Shown here: piece by piece, positions 10,855-22,654 of the stretch
How the letters are laid out: each line of letters opens with the position of its first letter
How positions within the stretch are numbered: the stretch's first letter is position 1
DNA from: Biomphalaria glabrata
Taxonomy: Eukaryota; Mollusca; Gastropoda; Planorbidae
Assembly: GCF_947242115.1 (NCBI RefSeq)
Contig: NC_074725.1
Location: forward strand, 13,216,511-13,280,510
Reading direction: 5' to 3'
Length of the DNA stretch: 64,000 bases
Program-made: the position numbers and the translations under genes
The notes under the pieces: generated by a model
Database searches by the model: none
What the model was told of the DNA's origin: nothing
Seen by the model: the letters and a program-made list of their open reading frames with translations, nothing else

Positions 10855-10899
10855 TGATGAATTACAGACGTTACTTCAAAAAGAAAATATAATTACGGC

Positions 10900-11101
10900 C
10901 TGTGAGAATGTTGTAAAATGTTTGTTTGTAAAATGTTTTACATGTTTCGGATGTTCCTTCAGAGTTGAAGATAGTTTACTTCCTAGTCCAAACCTCCCGT
11001 AGGACGACGGGGATGGGAGCGGGCAGGATTTGAACCCTCGACCATCGATAAATCCGAACGACAGTCCAGCGCGCAAACCTCACGACCAGGCAGCCATCCT
11101 A
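10900..11101 (-). repeat. tRNA-derived SINE, family 1
   Basis: On the minus strand it starts GGATGGCTGCCTGGTCGTGA, carries a B-box-like GGGTTCAAATCC and then the shared body CGTCCTACGGGAGGTTTGG. It ends in ACATGTAAAACATTTTACA. Other copies are at 13391, 49018, 51407 and, partial, 53627. A LINE tail scrap (GACGTTACTTCAAAAAG) lies just before it at 10867. Confidence 0.8.
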
Positions 11102-11104
11102 CAG

Positions 11105-11330
11105 AATACAGTTATCTAGTTAATTAGTGATTTAGTATTTTCCAAGTCATTGCTTTTCCTGGCTGATTCAGACAACCCATTCCATGCTCTAATAGCACTA
11201 TTGAATAAGGAGCACTTGTACACATTTGTCCTAGCATGTGGAACAAGTAATGTGCTTTACCCTTCTGTCTTTCTGAGTATTTTATTATGTTTTGTTTTCA
11301 GAAAACTTTCAGACAAGATAATTTTATTGA
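11105..11330 (-). mobile_element. LINE 3' end fragment
   Basis: The minus strand matches the C-terminal region of the LINE at 42921-43370 (blocks around CCTGGCTGATTCAGACAACC and TGCTCTAATAGCACTATTG). It directly abuts the SINE at 10900-11101. Confidence 0.6.
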
Positions 11331-11440
11331 TCCAATCAAATGGAAATTGTTTGTCTAGAACTGTCAAGTAACTACTGTAACAATAACAATATAGATGCAA
11401 ATGCGAACACCATTCACACACAGAACACATACACCCTAAC

Positions 11441-11630
11441 AACCAGCGCTTTAGAAGTTAGACTTCTATAGACTTCACAACCAGCGTTTTATAAATTAGA
11501 CTTCTATAGACTTCACAACCAGCGTTTTAAAAGTTACACTTCTATAGACTTCACAATCAGCGTTTTATAAATTAGACTTCTATAGACTTCACAACCAGGG
11601 TTTTAAAAGTTAGACTTCTATGGACTTCTC
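11441..11630 (+). repeat. 38-bp tandem repeat, 5 units, alternating subtypes
   Basis: The unit begins AACCAGCG and ends near TATAGACTTCAC. Starts are near 11441, 11479, 11517, 11555 and 11593. After the first unit, copies alternate between a TTTTATAAATTA and a TTTTAAAAGTTA version, so the array grew by duplicating a two-unit block. Confidence 0.85.
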
Positions 11631-11639
11631 GATGAAGAC

Positions 11640-12402
11640 ATATGACCTTTCGTGTTTGTAAATTATGGTACAGCTAGTGTTATGTAGTATTGCTACTTTA
11701 CTTTTTAACCTTCTGAGTGATTTTGATCATTGTGCTACTCCAATCAAATGTGTTCTTTTTTGGCAGTTGTCTTTCTCTGTCAGCTCGATCAAAATGGCGC
11801 CTCATTAGATCTTTATAGCGCCTGGGTAAGGGGGGTCTCTGTTACGCCATCCTCCATTAAAGTCCATTACGCTTGGTTTAAAGATCGCATTTGGCATGCA
11901 GTCATTCCAATACACATTACTCAAATATAATATAATAATTTTGGGATTAATTTCCAATTAAATGACAAATACGTGGGTGTAGATTTTGCAAATTTTATAA
12001 TTATGTGCTTTAAAAAATTAATTCCATTTCGGAAAAAAAGAATTTAGATTTCAACAGTAGGAAAGGTGGAAGAAATTTGTGTTAATATAAACGCCAATAG
12101 GTCAGTGATGTTTCTCTATTTTGAAAGAAAAAAAAATATCACGAGATTAATTTATTAGGAATCACTAAGTGCGCAAACAATTCCCGAAATTTGCAAAGTA
12201 GGCCTACTGGAATTTTATCTAGTGATCTTTATCTTCGCACATTTTAAGAATTTTTAATTGAAGTAGAGTGAGAGAGAGAGTGTGGGTGTATCTATGATGC
12301 AGATATTCTGCCCTATGACAAAGTTCGTTGGTTATAGAGAGAAACATTTTAAGCTTCAATTTTTACCGATTTAAAAAAAAAATCTTATTATTCACTATTC
12401 AC
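11640..12402. other. Unique AT-rich interval, no gene seen
   Basis: A 66-codon open frame at 11730-11930 has no recognised homology and no splice context. Otherwise plain AT-rich sequence. Confidence 0.5.
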
Positions 12403-13228
12403 TAGGGGTGCACCGGAAGTCGCTCCGGCTTCTGCCGAATATCCGGCATTTTTTACTATCCGGTGCTATTCGGCTCCGGTCGGATATCACTACCGGATAG
12501 TAAAAAATACACCTATTTAATATGCATAAAGTGGACCTCGTTCCATTGATGTCTGTTGTAGAATGTATTAATGTTTATATTAAAACAAAATAATGTGCTT
12601 AAAAATAGAGCCATTATGAATATGCACCAAACATCGTTTATTATAAAGACAAGGCATGTTAATAACTTAATATAAATAGAAATGAAACTTTACATCATAA
12701 ATGCGCTTTACATACAGAGCATCAATGGCTGGCACTTTTTTCAATTTGTCTTGACCTTTGAGTAGGTTAGTTAACATGTTAAAATGCTACATTCCTTGAC
12801 TACGTCATGCTGACCAGACGTCTGTCTAGCTGTGCGGGTATATCTCCAGAGGTAGAGATGAACAACTCCCACCCCTTTTATTTGTTTAGTCCATCACATT
12901 GAGGGGTTTTATAGTCAGGTGACCACAAGTTAAATTCGATGGACGTATGTTTAATATCAGCGTATTGACACTCTCTAGAGGTCACACCTTTCGAGGGAAC
13001 TGAGTTTGTTTAGGCCTACTTAATAGTTAATCTTTATTAGGGGAGGCTGGACTATAAGAGCCACACCTCTAAGGTAACCAGGTATATTCCCAGATGAACA
13101 ACTCCCTCCCCCTTTTATTTGTTTAGTTCTTAACATTGAGTACATTGATTGACAGGTGACCCCAAATCAGATACGATGGACGTAAGCACTCTCTAGAGGT
13201 CACACGAGGGAACTATGTTTGTTTACTT
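12403..13228 (+). mobile_element. hAT element (TAGGGGTGCACCGG family), copy 1, one-ended
   Basis: Starts TAGGGGTGCACCGGAAG and is collinear, in inverted orientation, with the right part of the element at 28971-32042. It carries the uninterrupted version of the site where that copy received a solo LTR (about 12660-12685). A block of roughly 140-170 bp (GATGAACAACTCCC... to GTTTGTTTACTTA) is present twice, near 12857 and 13096, but only once in the other copy. The distal terminus is missing; no matching 8-bp duplication was found. Confidence 0.7.
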
Positions 13229-13390
13229 AATAGTATTCACTGTGCAGAGATAACGAACGAGCTGTAGATGACAGCTCTTTTATTTTTATTACGAACATGT
13301 AATGCTAATTTAAAAAAGATAAACAACGTCATAAACATCGTCAATATTTTAAGGAATGGTTATTAATTATTTACGATGGGGGATTATTTA

Positions 13391-13552
13391 CGAGGATGGT
13401 CGTGCGGTATACGCTCTGGACTGTCTTCGCGATGGTCCCGGGTTCAAACCCAGCCCGCTCCCGTCGTCCTGAGGAAGGTTTGGACTAGGAAGTAAATTAT
13501 CTTCAACTCTGAAGGAACATTCGAAACATGTAAAACATTTTACAAACATAAT
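13391..13552 (+). repeat. tRNA-derived SINE, family 1
   Basis: Plus-strand copy: GGTCGTGCGGTATACGCTC head, B-box-like GGGTTCAAACC, then GGTTTGGACTAGGAAGTA, ending ACATGTAAAACATTTTACA. Confidence 0.8.
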
Positions 13553-13856
13553 AATTGAGTGAAAAAAAGGACATGTTATTACGCAATACTTTGTGTAATC
13601 TAACCATCGAATATGTCGGCACATCTGGGAAGCGTGGTCGAGAGACTAAGAACGCTTGAACTTATCTTGGCTTGGCTAACTAGAAACGCATCTCTTATTA
13701 TTATCGTTGCCAATTCAAGAACTATAGTACTATTATAGTTGAAAATTCCACAATATAGCTAACACCCCTTTCTGTCAATATGGAGCGATCCATAACTATT
13801 GCAAGTGGGGATGTTATCGCAACATAAAATAAATATTTAATAGTAGGCAGACCTGG

Positions 13857-13929
13857 GTAACGCTACACGTGTGGCGTTCTGAAAACTCCGCGGCACATCT
13901 GCAAATCTTCGGCGGCACACAGTTTGAGA

Positions 13930-13947
<18 letters not shown>
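13857..13947 (-). mobile_element. hAT terminal relic
   Basis: Ends ...CGGCACACAGTTTGAGAAACACTG, whose reverse begins CAGTGTTTCTCAAACTGTG, a familiar hAT terminus. The opposite end is not visible. Confidence 0.5.
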
Positions 13948-14209
<262 letters not shown>

Positions 14210-14621
14210 CTAGATCTAGTAAACATCTAACTACTGTTGTGTTATTGTTACCTGTAGAGTCAGTATAGTGTATCAAGTGTATCCTAGGCCTAGTTCTACT
14301 TTGTACTTATCATATTTGCAGAAAGAAAATGGTGCCTTAATAGCATAACTAGTTACTTAGTTTAGATTTTAGGTCTTAAGTTGTTCATTTGTGTCAAAAT
14401 ATGCATTGACAACTTGGTCTGCATAGTCATGTGAAATACTGCAGGCCTACTCATCCATAATCTTTGTATTAAAGATGGTGTCACTCATCCATAATCTTTG
14501 TATTAAAGACTGTGTCTGCTTATCCGTAACCTTCACAGTCCTTTGTATTAAAGATGGTGCCTTAATATGCTAGAAATATAACTTAGATCTAGTGTTAAAA
14601 AAATTTAGCAACCAATTATAT

Positions 14622-15379
14622 TGTTATAAACCTGGTGGTGGCACAGATGGGGGTAGTGGTGTGAGTGTAGTCAGTCGACGCAAATCGCCCCAGGCCAGCG
14701 CTAGACGAGCGGTCAACCGTGACGAGTTACGACGATCGGCCGAGTCGAGTTAACAACATGAAGGTTCGAGTAGGATCGATGTCGTGAACAGAGTTCAGGA
14801 GCGTCACGAAAGTTGTAGTAATCTGACCACCTAGAAACGTCGAGCGCCGTTCTGTCCGGTTCGAGAAGGCCAGTAGGGACCCTATATAAGAGCGGAGGTG
14901 TCGCAGTCGAGACGGTCGAGAAAAGGGGCTCAATACAGCGAGGTTCACGGCAGGGGTTCAGAGCCCGGTTCATTACAGTCCGGTCGACTACAGCACAGTT
15001 CAGCGGTGTGGTTCTGTACGGAGCATTACGACGGTTCAGTGCGGAGTACTGTCAAGTACAGTTGAGACGACTGGCGTCTTGATCTTGTTCTGTGATCGAG
15101 TCCGACACAACGAGCCCAAGTGTGTGAAGTCAGTCCCGAACTGTTGAACCCAGTGCAAGCCTGGAACGAGACGGAGAGGCCAGTGCAAGAGTTGATACGG
15201 CGGAACGGTGTTATCGGAGAGATATTTGTACAGTGTACGTGCTGCCAATTGTACAGTATTGGCTGTTATTTATGGACATTAAACCTTTACGTTATTTTGG
15301 AGCCCTGACTTGTCAAGTTCTTTAAGTTGGTGGTGTATGGTGCAGTTTGCAGAGAGCCTGGATAGTGAGATTCGTAACA
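14622..15379 (+). mobile_element. Solo LTR (family S), copy 1
   Basis: Begins TGTTATAAACC, ends ATTCGTAACA, and is flanked by ATAT at 14618-14621 and 15380-15383. A TATA box (CCCTATATAAGAGCGG) lies near 14880 and an ATTAAA near 15278, giving plus-strand orientation. The second copy at 30955-31752 is clearly homologous over its whole length. There is no internal region, so this is a solo LTR left by recombination between LTRs, which is common. The open frames inside it on the minus strand are not genes. Confidence 0.85.
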
Positions 15380-15881
15380 ATATTTTAAACAGGAGTGTTG
15401 TAATACATAGTTTTTAACTTTGAAGATTTTTTTTTCAGATTAAACACAGACCTCTTCTTTATAATATAAAATGGGAACATCATACAGATTGCTAGAAATT
15501 ATTACCTCTGAGAAGCAGACAATAAATACAAAACGCTAAAAAAATTGGTGTATCATGGATGCCGGCATTCTTTAAGGCAAGTAGTCATTGACAAGGTAGA
15601 ATTTAACAATTTTGAATTTGTCATTGTGTCATAAAATTTTCTTAATAAGCAAGGGCAAGCTATTAGCAAAGCAAGTATCTTTAAGTTTCATTCTTTTTGT
15701 GTGTTGCTTTATCTTTTGTGTTATTGCATGCAAATTGAGCATGTTTTTAATTGAAATTATTTAAGGAATAATTATGTTAATTAATAACTCATTTTGCTTC
15801 ATATAGTTTTTATAGATCTAGTTTAAATAGTTAAGTTGAAATTTTATCTTCAAAATACCTAACAACTCTGATATCATAGAC

Positions 15882-17243
15882 CAGTGATGCCCAAAATACG
15901 GCCCGCGGGCCACATCCGGCCCTTCGACACAAAGTGTAGAAAATGTCCTCTTCACAATAAAAAATAATAATTTTTTTTTATGTTAGAGTAAATGGATTGA
16001 TACCAATACTAAGCCAACATGTTTGATAAAGAAAGAGTGGCTCTTTTTAAAGAATATAACATTCAACAGCCTTATGAAACCAAACATAAATAAATAAGGC
16101 GGAATTCTTGGATTTAGACGCAACTATTAGATTACACCTAGAGTGGAGGTCTGATGAGAATATTTACCAAACAGAAACAATAAAATGAGTCGGCTGTAAG
16201 GCTAGCTACAGATCTGTACACATTGCACATAGAGAAATAAAGCCATTTTCCGACGGCAAATGCATAAGAAAAGTGCTTGCTAGAAATGATGGTAGAAGTC
16301 ATTCCTGAAGAGAAGAATCCTGCTGAAGCCTTCTGACTTTCTTGTGACAATGAAAAGGCGAGAGAAAGAAATGGGTAAAAATCTACATTCGAAACTAACA
16401 GACAAACAAGATTTCGAAATGTTTTCTATTGCCGCTATCATATCTCAAAATCATAGTAATTGTTCTCGGTACAAACAGCAGTTTTGAAATCAGAGAAGTT
16501 AGTAGCTATGAGGGGCATGCATGGGACCTCCACTGGCGAAGTCCTTTCTAACAAATGTCAACCATCACAAGGATCTTTCTCTTGCTTAGGAGAAATTAAT
16601 GGGAGTGACTCCTGATGGTTTCCACAAGTATAGTTGACAGCAAGAGTTTTTTAGACAAGTTGTTGAGTCAAATGGAACCAGGCCTCTGACTTCATTGAAT
16701 TATTCACCAACAAAATCTATGTGGCAAAAAGCTCAGTCTGGATCATGCGATGATGATCGTGTTCAGATTGAACAAAGTTCGTGGTTTCAAAAATAAAATC
16801 CATCTGCAGCCAATGTGTCTAGTGCCCAGACAAAGCTGCAACTGGAATTGATTGACTTACAAAGCCGGACATTCCTTCTTAACAAATTTTAAGTGATGAG
16901 GATAATCGATTTGTAATCAGTGTTCCTTCCAGGAACTTTTCAAAATCTCAGAAAATAAGCATTAACAATGATCACAATAATTAACAGCACCTGTGCTAAT
17001 ATTAGAAGATATTACATCATTGTTTGTTGTTTATGTTTTATGCGAAAGCAAAGAATCGGACGGAAATAAAAAGTTAGTTATATATGTCTACCTTGATAAA
17101 GACAGTCTCGTTATTATCATTATTAATTAGTAACGTCTACAGTAATTTATTATTAATCTGTGACAACAGAACAGCACCTGTTTGTGAGGACAAACCTTTT
17201 CAGTGATGTATCTTTTGAAACCCAATAAGGATAAGCATCACTG
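15882..17243 (+). mobile_element. hAT transposon with degraded transposase
   Basis: Begins CAGTGATGCCCAAAATACGG and ends GCATCACTG (9-bp inverted ends CAGTGATGC). Both sides carry the 8-bp target duplication TCATAGAC, at 15874-15881 and 17244-17251. The left terminus resembles the right terminus of the MITE at 40205-40723. Inside are pieces of a hAT transposase. The element is inserted in an array unit; without it the unit length becomes similar to its neighbours. Confidence 0.9.
16019..16900 (+). pseudogene. hAT transposase pseudogene (GTF2IRD2/ZBED-like)
   Basis: Fragments in several frames, in the expected order, match this transposase class: ERVALFKEYN then QPYETKHK near 16031 (end of the BED zinc finger); IFTKQKQ, NESAV and EKCLLEMM..VIPEEK near 16160-16300; MRGMHGTSTGE near 16508; and ELIDLQSRTFLLNKF near 16847-16891 (C-terminal region). 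Multiple stops and frame changes are present, and at about 1 kb it is roughly half the usual length, so internal parts are lost. It cannot be active. Confidence 0.75.
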
Positions 17244-18052
17244 TCATAGACCAATGTTTTATATATTCATTATCATAATTAAATTTTGGAACATTTTCAG
17301 ATCAATGTCTAGTTATCAGATGATTAGAGACATCACTTGTGAGGCTAAAACATGTGCAAAGTGTTATGCTACAAAGTGTTATTTAAGGCAAGTAATCTAT
17401 TCAATGTGATTTAGGCATTTTACATTTAATTTCATTCTTTCATTTGAAGTATGCTAAATAAGAACAGGAAAGCTGTGGAACTACTGATCTAGCAAGGTTG
17501 TTGTTTTTTTAATGTTTCAGTTATATTCTGTTTTGTTTTTTTGCATGCAATTTGAGAATATATTTTCAATGTTTAATATAACATTTAAAGAATAATTTTC
17601 TGATTTTATAGAACATTTAGTTATTAAAAATATATGCATAACCAATGGTTGAATTTCATAATGCTTGATGTGCATCTCGAAATAATGAATTCAAACTTTT
17701 TTTTGTTAGCAGCCAAAGTTTCAACACAAGCTTCATATCACATTAAAAATGTCCAGAACTAGATATACAGGTGTACAGCCTTGTGAGTAAAGTGAAGGAC
17801 AGTTGACAGATTGTGTGTGGGGCCCCAACAGTCCAACAAAGGAACAGGTGAGGGTGTTGTGATGGAAAGTAGTGAAGATTAGATGATATGTTTTTTTTTT
17901 TCAAAAGACATTGCTTCAAATGCTATAATTTATGTAATTTAGACTTAAGTTTCTTTTGATGCTTGCTTAATAAAGAATAGGCAGGGTATTGATATATATA
18001 GATATTGCGCAGCACAGTAATTAAGCTCTCAATAGTATAGTTTTTTGACTTT

Positions 18053-18521
18053 TGTCACGGCGTTATTTTATATGTTATGAATGTGGCTGTGGTTATCAAT
18101 GTAGGCGTGGTGGTGACATTGGGTTCTTGTTACAAATCACTGAATAATGAAATGACGCTGGGTGTAGCAGACACAATAAATTTAATATAACACCACATAG
18201 TGAATACACCATACAATTCGACCCAGGAATGGTCAGTATTAATCCAACAGTAATATACGAATATCACAACTTAGTACTTATTCTATAACCAACTACTTTA
18301 AACATCTAACTCTACTGCTTATATCTTAAGTGACTCAATACAAGTGCTTGCTACAAGATTTCTATGTGGACTGACTGCCTTTAACTCTCTGGTTCACCTG
18401 AGGTCAAAAGTGTTCACCTTAGTGCAACATGGGTTGTGAATAAGATTCACTATATGGAATTAACATACACAATACAGAATTAGGGTTTCTACTCTATGGC
18501 ACCAACTTTGAGGTGGTGACA
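18053..18521 (-). repeat. 3' LTR
   Basis: A 469-bp LTR, near-identical to 24433-24895. The few differences lie mainly at its left end, plus one 6-bp length difference. Confidence 0.92.
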
Positions 18522-18541
18522 TTACCTATCACCCCCCTTTT
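18522..18541 (-). other. Polypurine tract
   Basis: The minus strand reads AAAAGGGGGGTGATAGGTAA immediately before the TGTCACC start of the 3' LTR. Confidence 0.75.
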
Positions 18542-20233
18542 GAAAAAAATTTTGAAGAAATTTTTTTCAGCTTGACGACATAATTATCATAAGTAGGATC
18601 AATTGGAATTCTTGGGGTCTATGAAATGTACAATTGCAGAGTTCAAATAGAACTACAAACTTGCAATAAAATATATATAATATGACAGTGTTACACAAAA
18701 TATTTGCTGAATCAAAAAATTCATACAAGGGCAAAATTCTCTAATTCATCATATTCTTGTAAGGCAATTCAAATAATTCTCTGAGTCAAATACTTAACAT
18801 CCCAAATAATTCTTTATATGTAGTTCTAATATATACATAAATGTTCAAATGTGTTCAATATTTACAAGTCTTTTTCATAATAATATGTGCAAAGTGTGAC
18901 AAAAATTTCAATGACAATCTCCTATGTCACAATGTGAAAAATTAATACAAGTTTTTATTCACCATATCTATTTATAAAAAAATCTTTGACACTATAGAAA
19001 TGTTAGAAGTCTGGTTTTTGACAACAATAGTACAATATGTACAAATCATGTAGAAAATGTTACAAGTAAGTCTCAATATGTAAGTGATAAGTATAGAAAA
19101 ATTCAAAATATGAGTCAAAATTCAAGATTAAATTGCTTAATGAGCATTGTTGCAGATTCAATATATCTATTTACTTCAATATGAGGTTTGACATCTCCAT
19201 AAAAAATTGTTGTGCATTAATATTACACAAGTAAATATGTATACTTCAAGTATCAAAATATTGGATCAAAAGTATCAACATGGAATCAAAGTAATAAGTA
19301 TCCTTCATAGTTCTTGTTACATGCACCTTATGTTTCAATTAAGTATTTCTCTATATGACAGTTCAAATAATTTGTAGGTAGTAATAGCATAAGTTTAATA
19401 TTACATTATGTTTATCAAATAATTATTTTGTACAAAGTTCAAAAAAAATCTTTTGTCAAAAAGATTCAACTGAGAAAGTGTGTCAGTTGTGATACAATCT
19501 TTTGAGGTTACATTAATTTGTTCAAGTATATACATACAAGCATAACATCATAATGGTTTAGTTGTATTCATTTTAATCTGTTGTGAAAAAAATGTGTAAG
19601 TCCAATTTAAAAATAATATCAAGTGTCTCTTTCAGTACTTGAAATGTCAAAAAGTTTGTACAACAATCTTCTTGTTTACATCAATGATTGTTACAAAAAA
19701 TATAGTCCATAAGAATAGTTTGACAAAAATGTTTTCAAAAAAATACAAGTGTATGTCAATATTTGATTACACTAATTGACATTGAATAAATAAGTTACAT
19801 TATGAATCAATCTCCTTTTTCAATAGTATTGAAAAATGTGACTAAGTTATATAATTGTGATAAATGACATAGTAAAAAAAATTCCAATCTTGTTTACAAT
19901 AGCTGTGGAAAAAAATTTGTCAAAGTTGTTCTCAATACAATGAGAAAAAATAATGTTTACATTGCATGGAAAAAATTAAGCTAGGTACTGAATAAGTTTG
20001 GAAAAAATTCAATGTTTGTTTACATTGTTGAGTACAAAAATGTTATTCCTGTTGACAAAAGAATGTGAAAAAATTGTTGGTTACAATGTAGTGATCAAAT
20101 TCCAAAGTTTGTTTACAAATAGAGTTTTAAAAAAATGGTTTCTAGTTCAATGTTTACAAATAGTACTCATTGTTTACAAAACAATGTTCACAACATGACA
20201 TCATGGTTGGTTGTAAAAATAATTGTGTTTACT
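18542..20233 (-). other. AT-rich 3' untranslated region of the LTR element
   Basis: Very AT-rich sequence with dispersed GTTTACA/TGTCAAA-like words and no open frame with coding character. In a full gypsy element pol would lie here; no pol motif is recognised. Confidence 0.6.
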
Positions 20234-22654
20234 TTAAGGTGTGAATCTTAAATCTTTGAAATTTACAATGGTGACTTTAATTCTTTGACCTTGAATAGTG
20301 TTTTCATACATCTCATGCAAAATCTTCTTGTATTCCTCAAAATCTTTATTATCTAACCACATAAAATAGCCATATTTTGGATGCTCTTCAATACTACTAT
20401 AGGTACAATTACTAGATACATTTTCAACACTAGATAAGATATCATCCAATGAACAATTGCCAGGCAATTTGTATAGACATAGATTAGTTCTAATTTGTGG
20501 CTTTTCCCAAGGTTTGACCAAATTTGGATATGCTCCAATAATTATTGAACAGATAGTGTTTTCTAGAACAACCACCTTAAATTTCCCATTTATCCATGGT
20601 GATGTAATATCTACCATAGCAGTTTTACAGTGTATGATTTTACTATTGGGCATAGTAACAATAGCTATGTCATTTAGATAATTCTCTTGCTTCACTAAAT
20701 ATTTATCTACAAAGGTTGTGGTAGATTCTTCATCTATTATGCACTTAACATCACGTTCATTAACTGATGCACTATAGAGTTCTAGTTGTTTACTATTTTT
20801 AAATGTTAAGGCCATTTTCTCATTAGTAGTTCTGTATTGAGGTCTGAATTCATCTCTATGAGCATTTGTATAGGAGCATACTTCCTCTGTTTGTATCTCA
20901 CTAGTTACTTTTAGTGTTGTGCTAGAATCTGTTTGACATTCTACATCTACTTTATTTGTATCTGCAATTGACTGATTATGTTTAGTTGCTTCATGTATAC
21001 TGACATTGTTGAAATCATGTGAATTAGTAGTTGATGCTAACTCAATGTTTTCTTGATTCACACTATTAGCCCATTTTACTAAGGCTTCTTCTGACAGTTC
21101 AACTATATTCTCTATGTTCCCTATAATTAGTTCTTCAGCTGGGTTGTTCATTACTATGGCTTTGTATTGACCAGTGAACCATGGTGATTCAATGAAAACT
21201 AATGCTGTTTCACATTCTTCCCATAAGTCTTTATTTGCATAAATCAGTGTGACCTTGTCTTCAAGTATCTGTTCAGGTTTTACTAGTGATTTCTTCACAA
21301 TGATTGAGGTGCAGCCGCTGTCACGTAATGCATATACCTTAATGCCATCCACATAGGCAGGATACACTTTTAATTTGGCTACCTTTGTCTGTATATATGC
21401 TACTGTTTCATATTCTATTGGTCTTTCAGTTGCTACAGCTGCCATGTTTTGTCTGGTATGATTGTTATTGTGGTAAGTATGTTGTCTATCTTGAAATTGG
21501 TCTCTTCTAGACATTCTGTTGTTTTGCCATCTTCTGTTTGTTTGATGTGATCTACTGTTAGTTGGACTGTAGCTTTGCCATGTTCTTCTGTTATATTGTT
21601 GTTGATAGGATCTATTATAGTTAGGACTGAAGCTCTGGTAATTTTTGTTATTTCTTCTATATGTATGGTTTCTATTTAAATATTGCTGTTTTTCTGATGA
21701 CATTCTCTTTCTGCACTCTGCTTTGGTGTGACCCAATATGCCACAGAAAAAACATTGTATGCTCTTGGCATATTTAAATTTATTTGTAGTTCTTGGATGG
21801 TTTTCTGTCACTGTTGCAGCTACATTGTACAATTCCCTTTTGTCAATGGTGATGTTTGGATGTGAGTCTTTGTATGTTGTTAAGTTTGATATCAATTCAG
21901 CTTCATTTTTTATTTTTCTCTCCTTCAGGAATGAGAATGCTGCATCTGTAACATTAATTAGCACATTCTCAATGAGAAAGAAATCTAATATCTGTTTGGG
22001 GTCATCTAAGTTGCAGTTTGCGAGTTGTAGCCACTTTGTCATGTTCTGGCGCATGTCATGTATTGTTCTTTTTAAATCTGTATTCTTTGCTAGTTTTATT
22101 TCCCTAAAAAGTTTTCGATAGTGCTCCTCCGTTTTGCCAAAATGTTCAATAAGTCTTTGTTTTACTGTGTTGTAGTCTTTTCTTTGCTCCATAGTTAGTG
22201 TGTCGATGATGTTTAGTGGTTCACCTCTTAGGTTAGCTAGCAGTTGTTGAGCCATTTGTGCACTATTCATATTTGCTGTTTGACAGATGTATTCAAATTG
22301 AATAATGAAATTTTCTAATGTGTCTTCTTTTGGATCAAAGTTCCTAAATTTGCTATGATACTGATGATGAGATGAAGTTTGACTTGCTGAATTGTCTTTA
22401 TTTTCTTTTGCTAGCTTGGCCATTTTTTCTTCATGTTCTTTTAATTTTATTTCATGCTGGCGTTCTTTTTCTTTCTCTAAGTTTTCTTGTTCTTTCTCTC
22501 TCAGTCTTCTTTCATGTAGCCTTTCTTCCCGTTGCTTGTCTTTTTCTACTCTAATTCTATCTATTTCAATTTTAATGAATGCAGCTCTATCATCTTCTTT
22601 TAACTTTAGTTTATCCACTATCTCTATTAGTTTTTCATACTCAGCCATTTTCAA
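20234..22654 (-). CDS. Gag-protease polyprotein of LTR element (806 aa)
   Basis: The single long frame begins MKMAEYEKLIEI. Residues ~10-90 form a highly charged coiled coil (EREK repeats). Residues ~100-250 form a gag core resembling the SCAN/gypsy capsid fold (FDPKEDTLENFIIQFEYIC, then LLANLRGEPLNII and YNTVKQRLIEHFG). A CCHC zinc knuckle C-x2-C-x4-H-x4-C lies at ~301-314, followed by an Arg/Asn/Gln-rich stretch. A retropepsin-like domain at ~430-520 has the active-site-type motif ALRDSGCT and a matching LIIGN. A second, more diverged segment of similar layout follows at ~640-740, ending SIIIGAYPN. The protein would package element RNA and mature itself. No RT follows. The family call is from these motifs. 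Confidence 0.85.
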   Translation of the reverse strand: MKMAEYEKLIEIVDKLKLKEDDRAAFIKIEIDRIRVEKDKQREERLHERRLREKEQENLEKEKERQHEIKLKEHEEKMAKLAKENKDNSASQTSSHHQYHSKFRNFDPKEDTLENFIIQFEYICQTANMNSAQMAQQLLANLRGEPLNIIDTLTMEQRKDYNTVKQRLIEHFGKTEEHYRKLFREIKLAKNTDLKRTIHDMRQNMTKWLQLANCNLDDPKQILDFFLIENVLINVTDAAFSFLKERKIKNEAELISNLTTYKDSHPNITIDKRELYNVAATVTENHPRTTNKFKYAKSIQCFFCGILGHTKAECRKRMSSEKQQYLNRNHTYRRNNKNYQSFSPNYNRSYQQQYNRRTWQSYSPTNSRSHQTNRRWQNNRMSRRDQFQDRQHTYHNNNHTRQNMAAVATERPIEYETVAYIQTKVAKLKVYPAYVDGIKVYALRDSGCTSIIVKKSLVKPEQILEDKVTLIYANKDLWEECETALVFIESPWFTGQYKAIVMNNPAEELIIGNIENIVELSEEALVKWANSVNQENIELASTTNSHDFNNVSIHEATKHNQSIADTNKVDVECQTDSSTTLKVTSEIQTEEVCSYTNAHRDEFRPQYRTTNEKMALTFKNSKQLELYSASVNERDVKCIIDEESTTTFVDKYLVKQENYLNDIAIVTMPNSKIIHCKTAMVDITSPWINGKFKVVVLENTICSIIIGAYPNLVKPWEKPQIRTNLCLYKLPGNCSLDDILSSVENVSSNCTYSSIEEHPKYGYFMWLDNKDFEEYKKILHEMYENTIQGQRIKVTIVNFKDLRFTP

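Larger units (their letters stand above)
15420..17860 (+). repeat. Diverged tandem array of ~0.4-0.6-kb units, left part
   Basis: Units share recognisable blocks in order: a pyrimidine tract ending TTTTCAG, a 90-210-bp variable stretch, AAGGCAAGTA, a TTAATTTCATTC-type block, GCTAAATAAGAACAG and TTGCATGCAATTTGAG. In this part the CAG...GCAAGT segments are 15439-15578 and 17300-17387. A hAT element (15882-17243) interrupts it. A scrap of LINE tail (LTDCVWGPNSP) lies at 17795-17860. The array resumes at 24901 beyond the LTR element. Confidence 0.55.

Noticed and set aside
13219-13232. TATTCAC after the one-ended hAT as a target duplication of CTATTCAC
   Set aside because: Only 7 of 8 bases match and no terminal inverted sequence precedes it, so chance is more likely.
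14713-15248. Minus-strand frames of 62-86 codons
   Set aside because: They lie antisense inside a solo LTR and recur in the other LTR copy.
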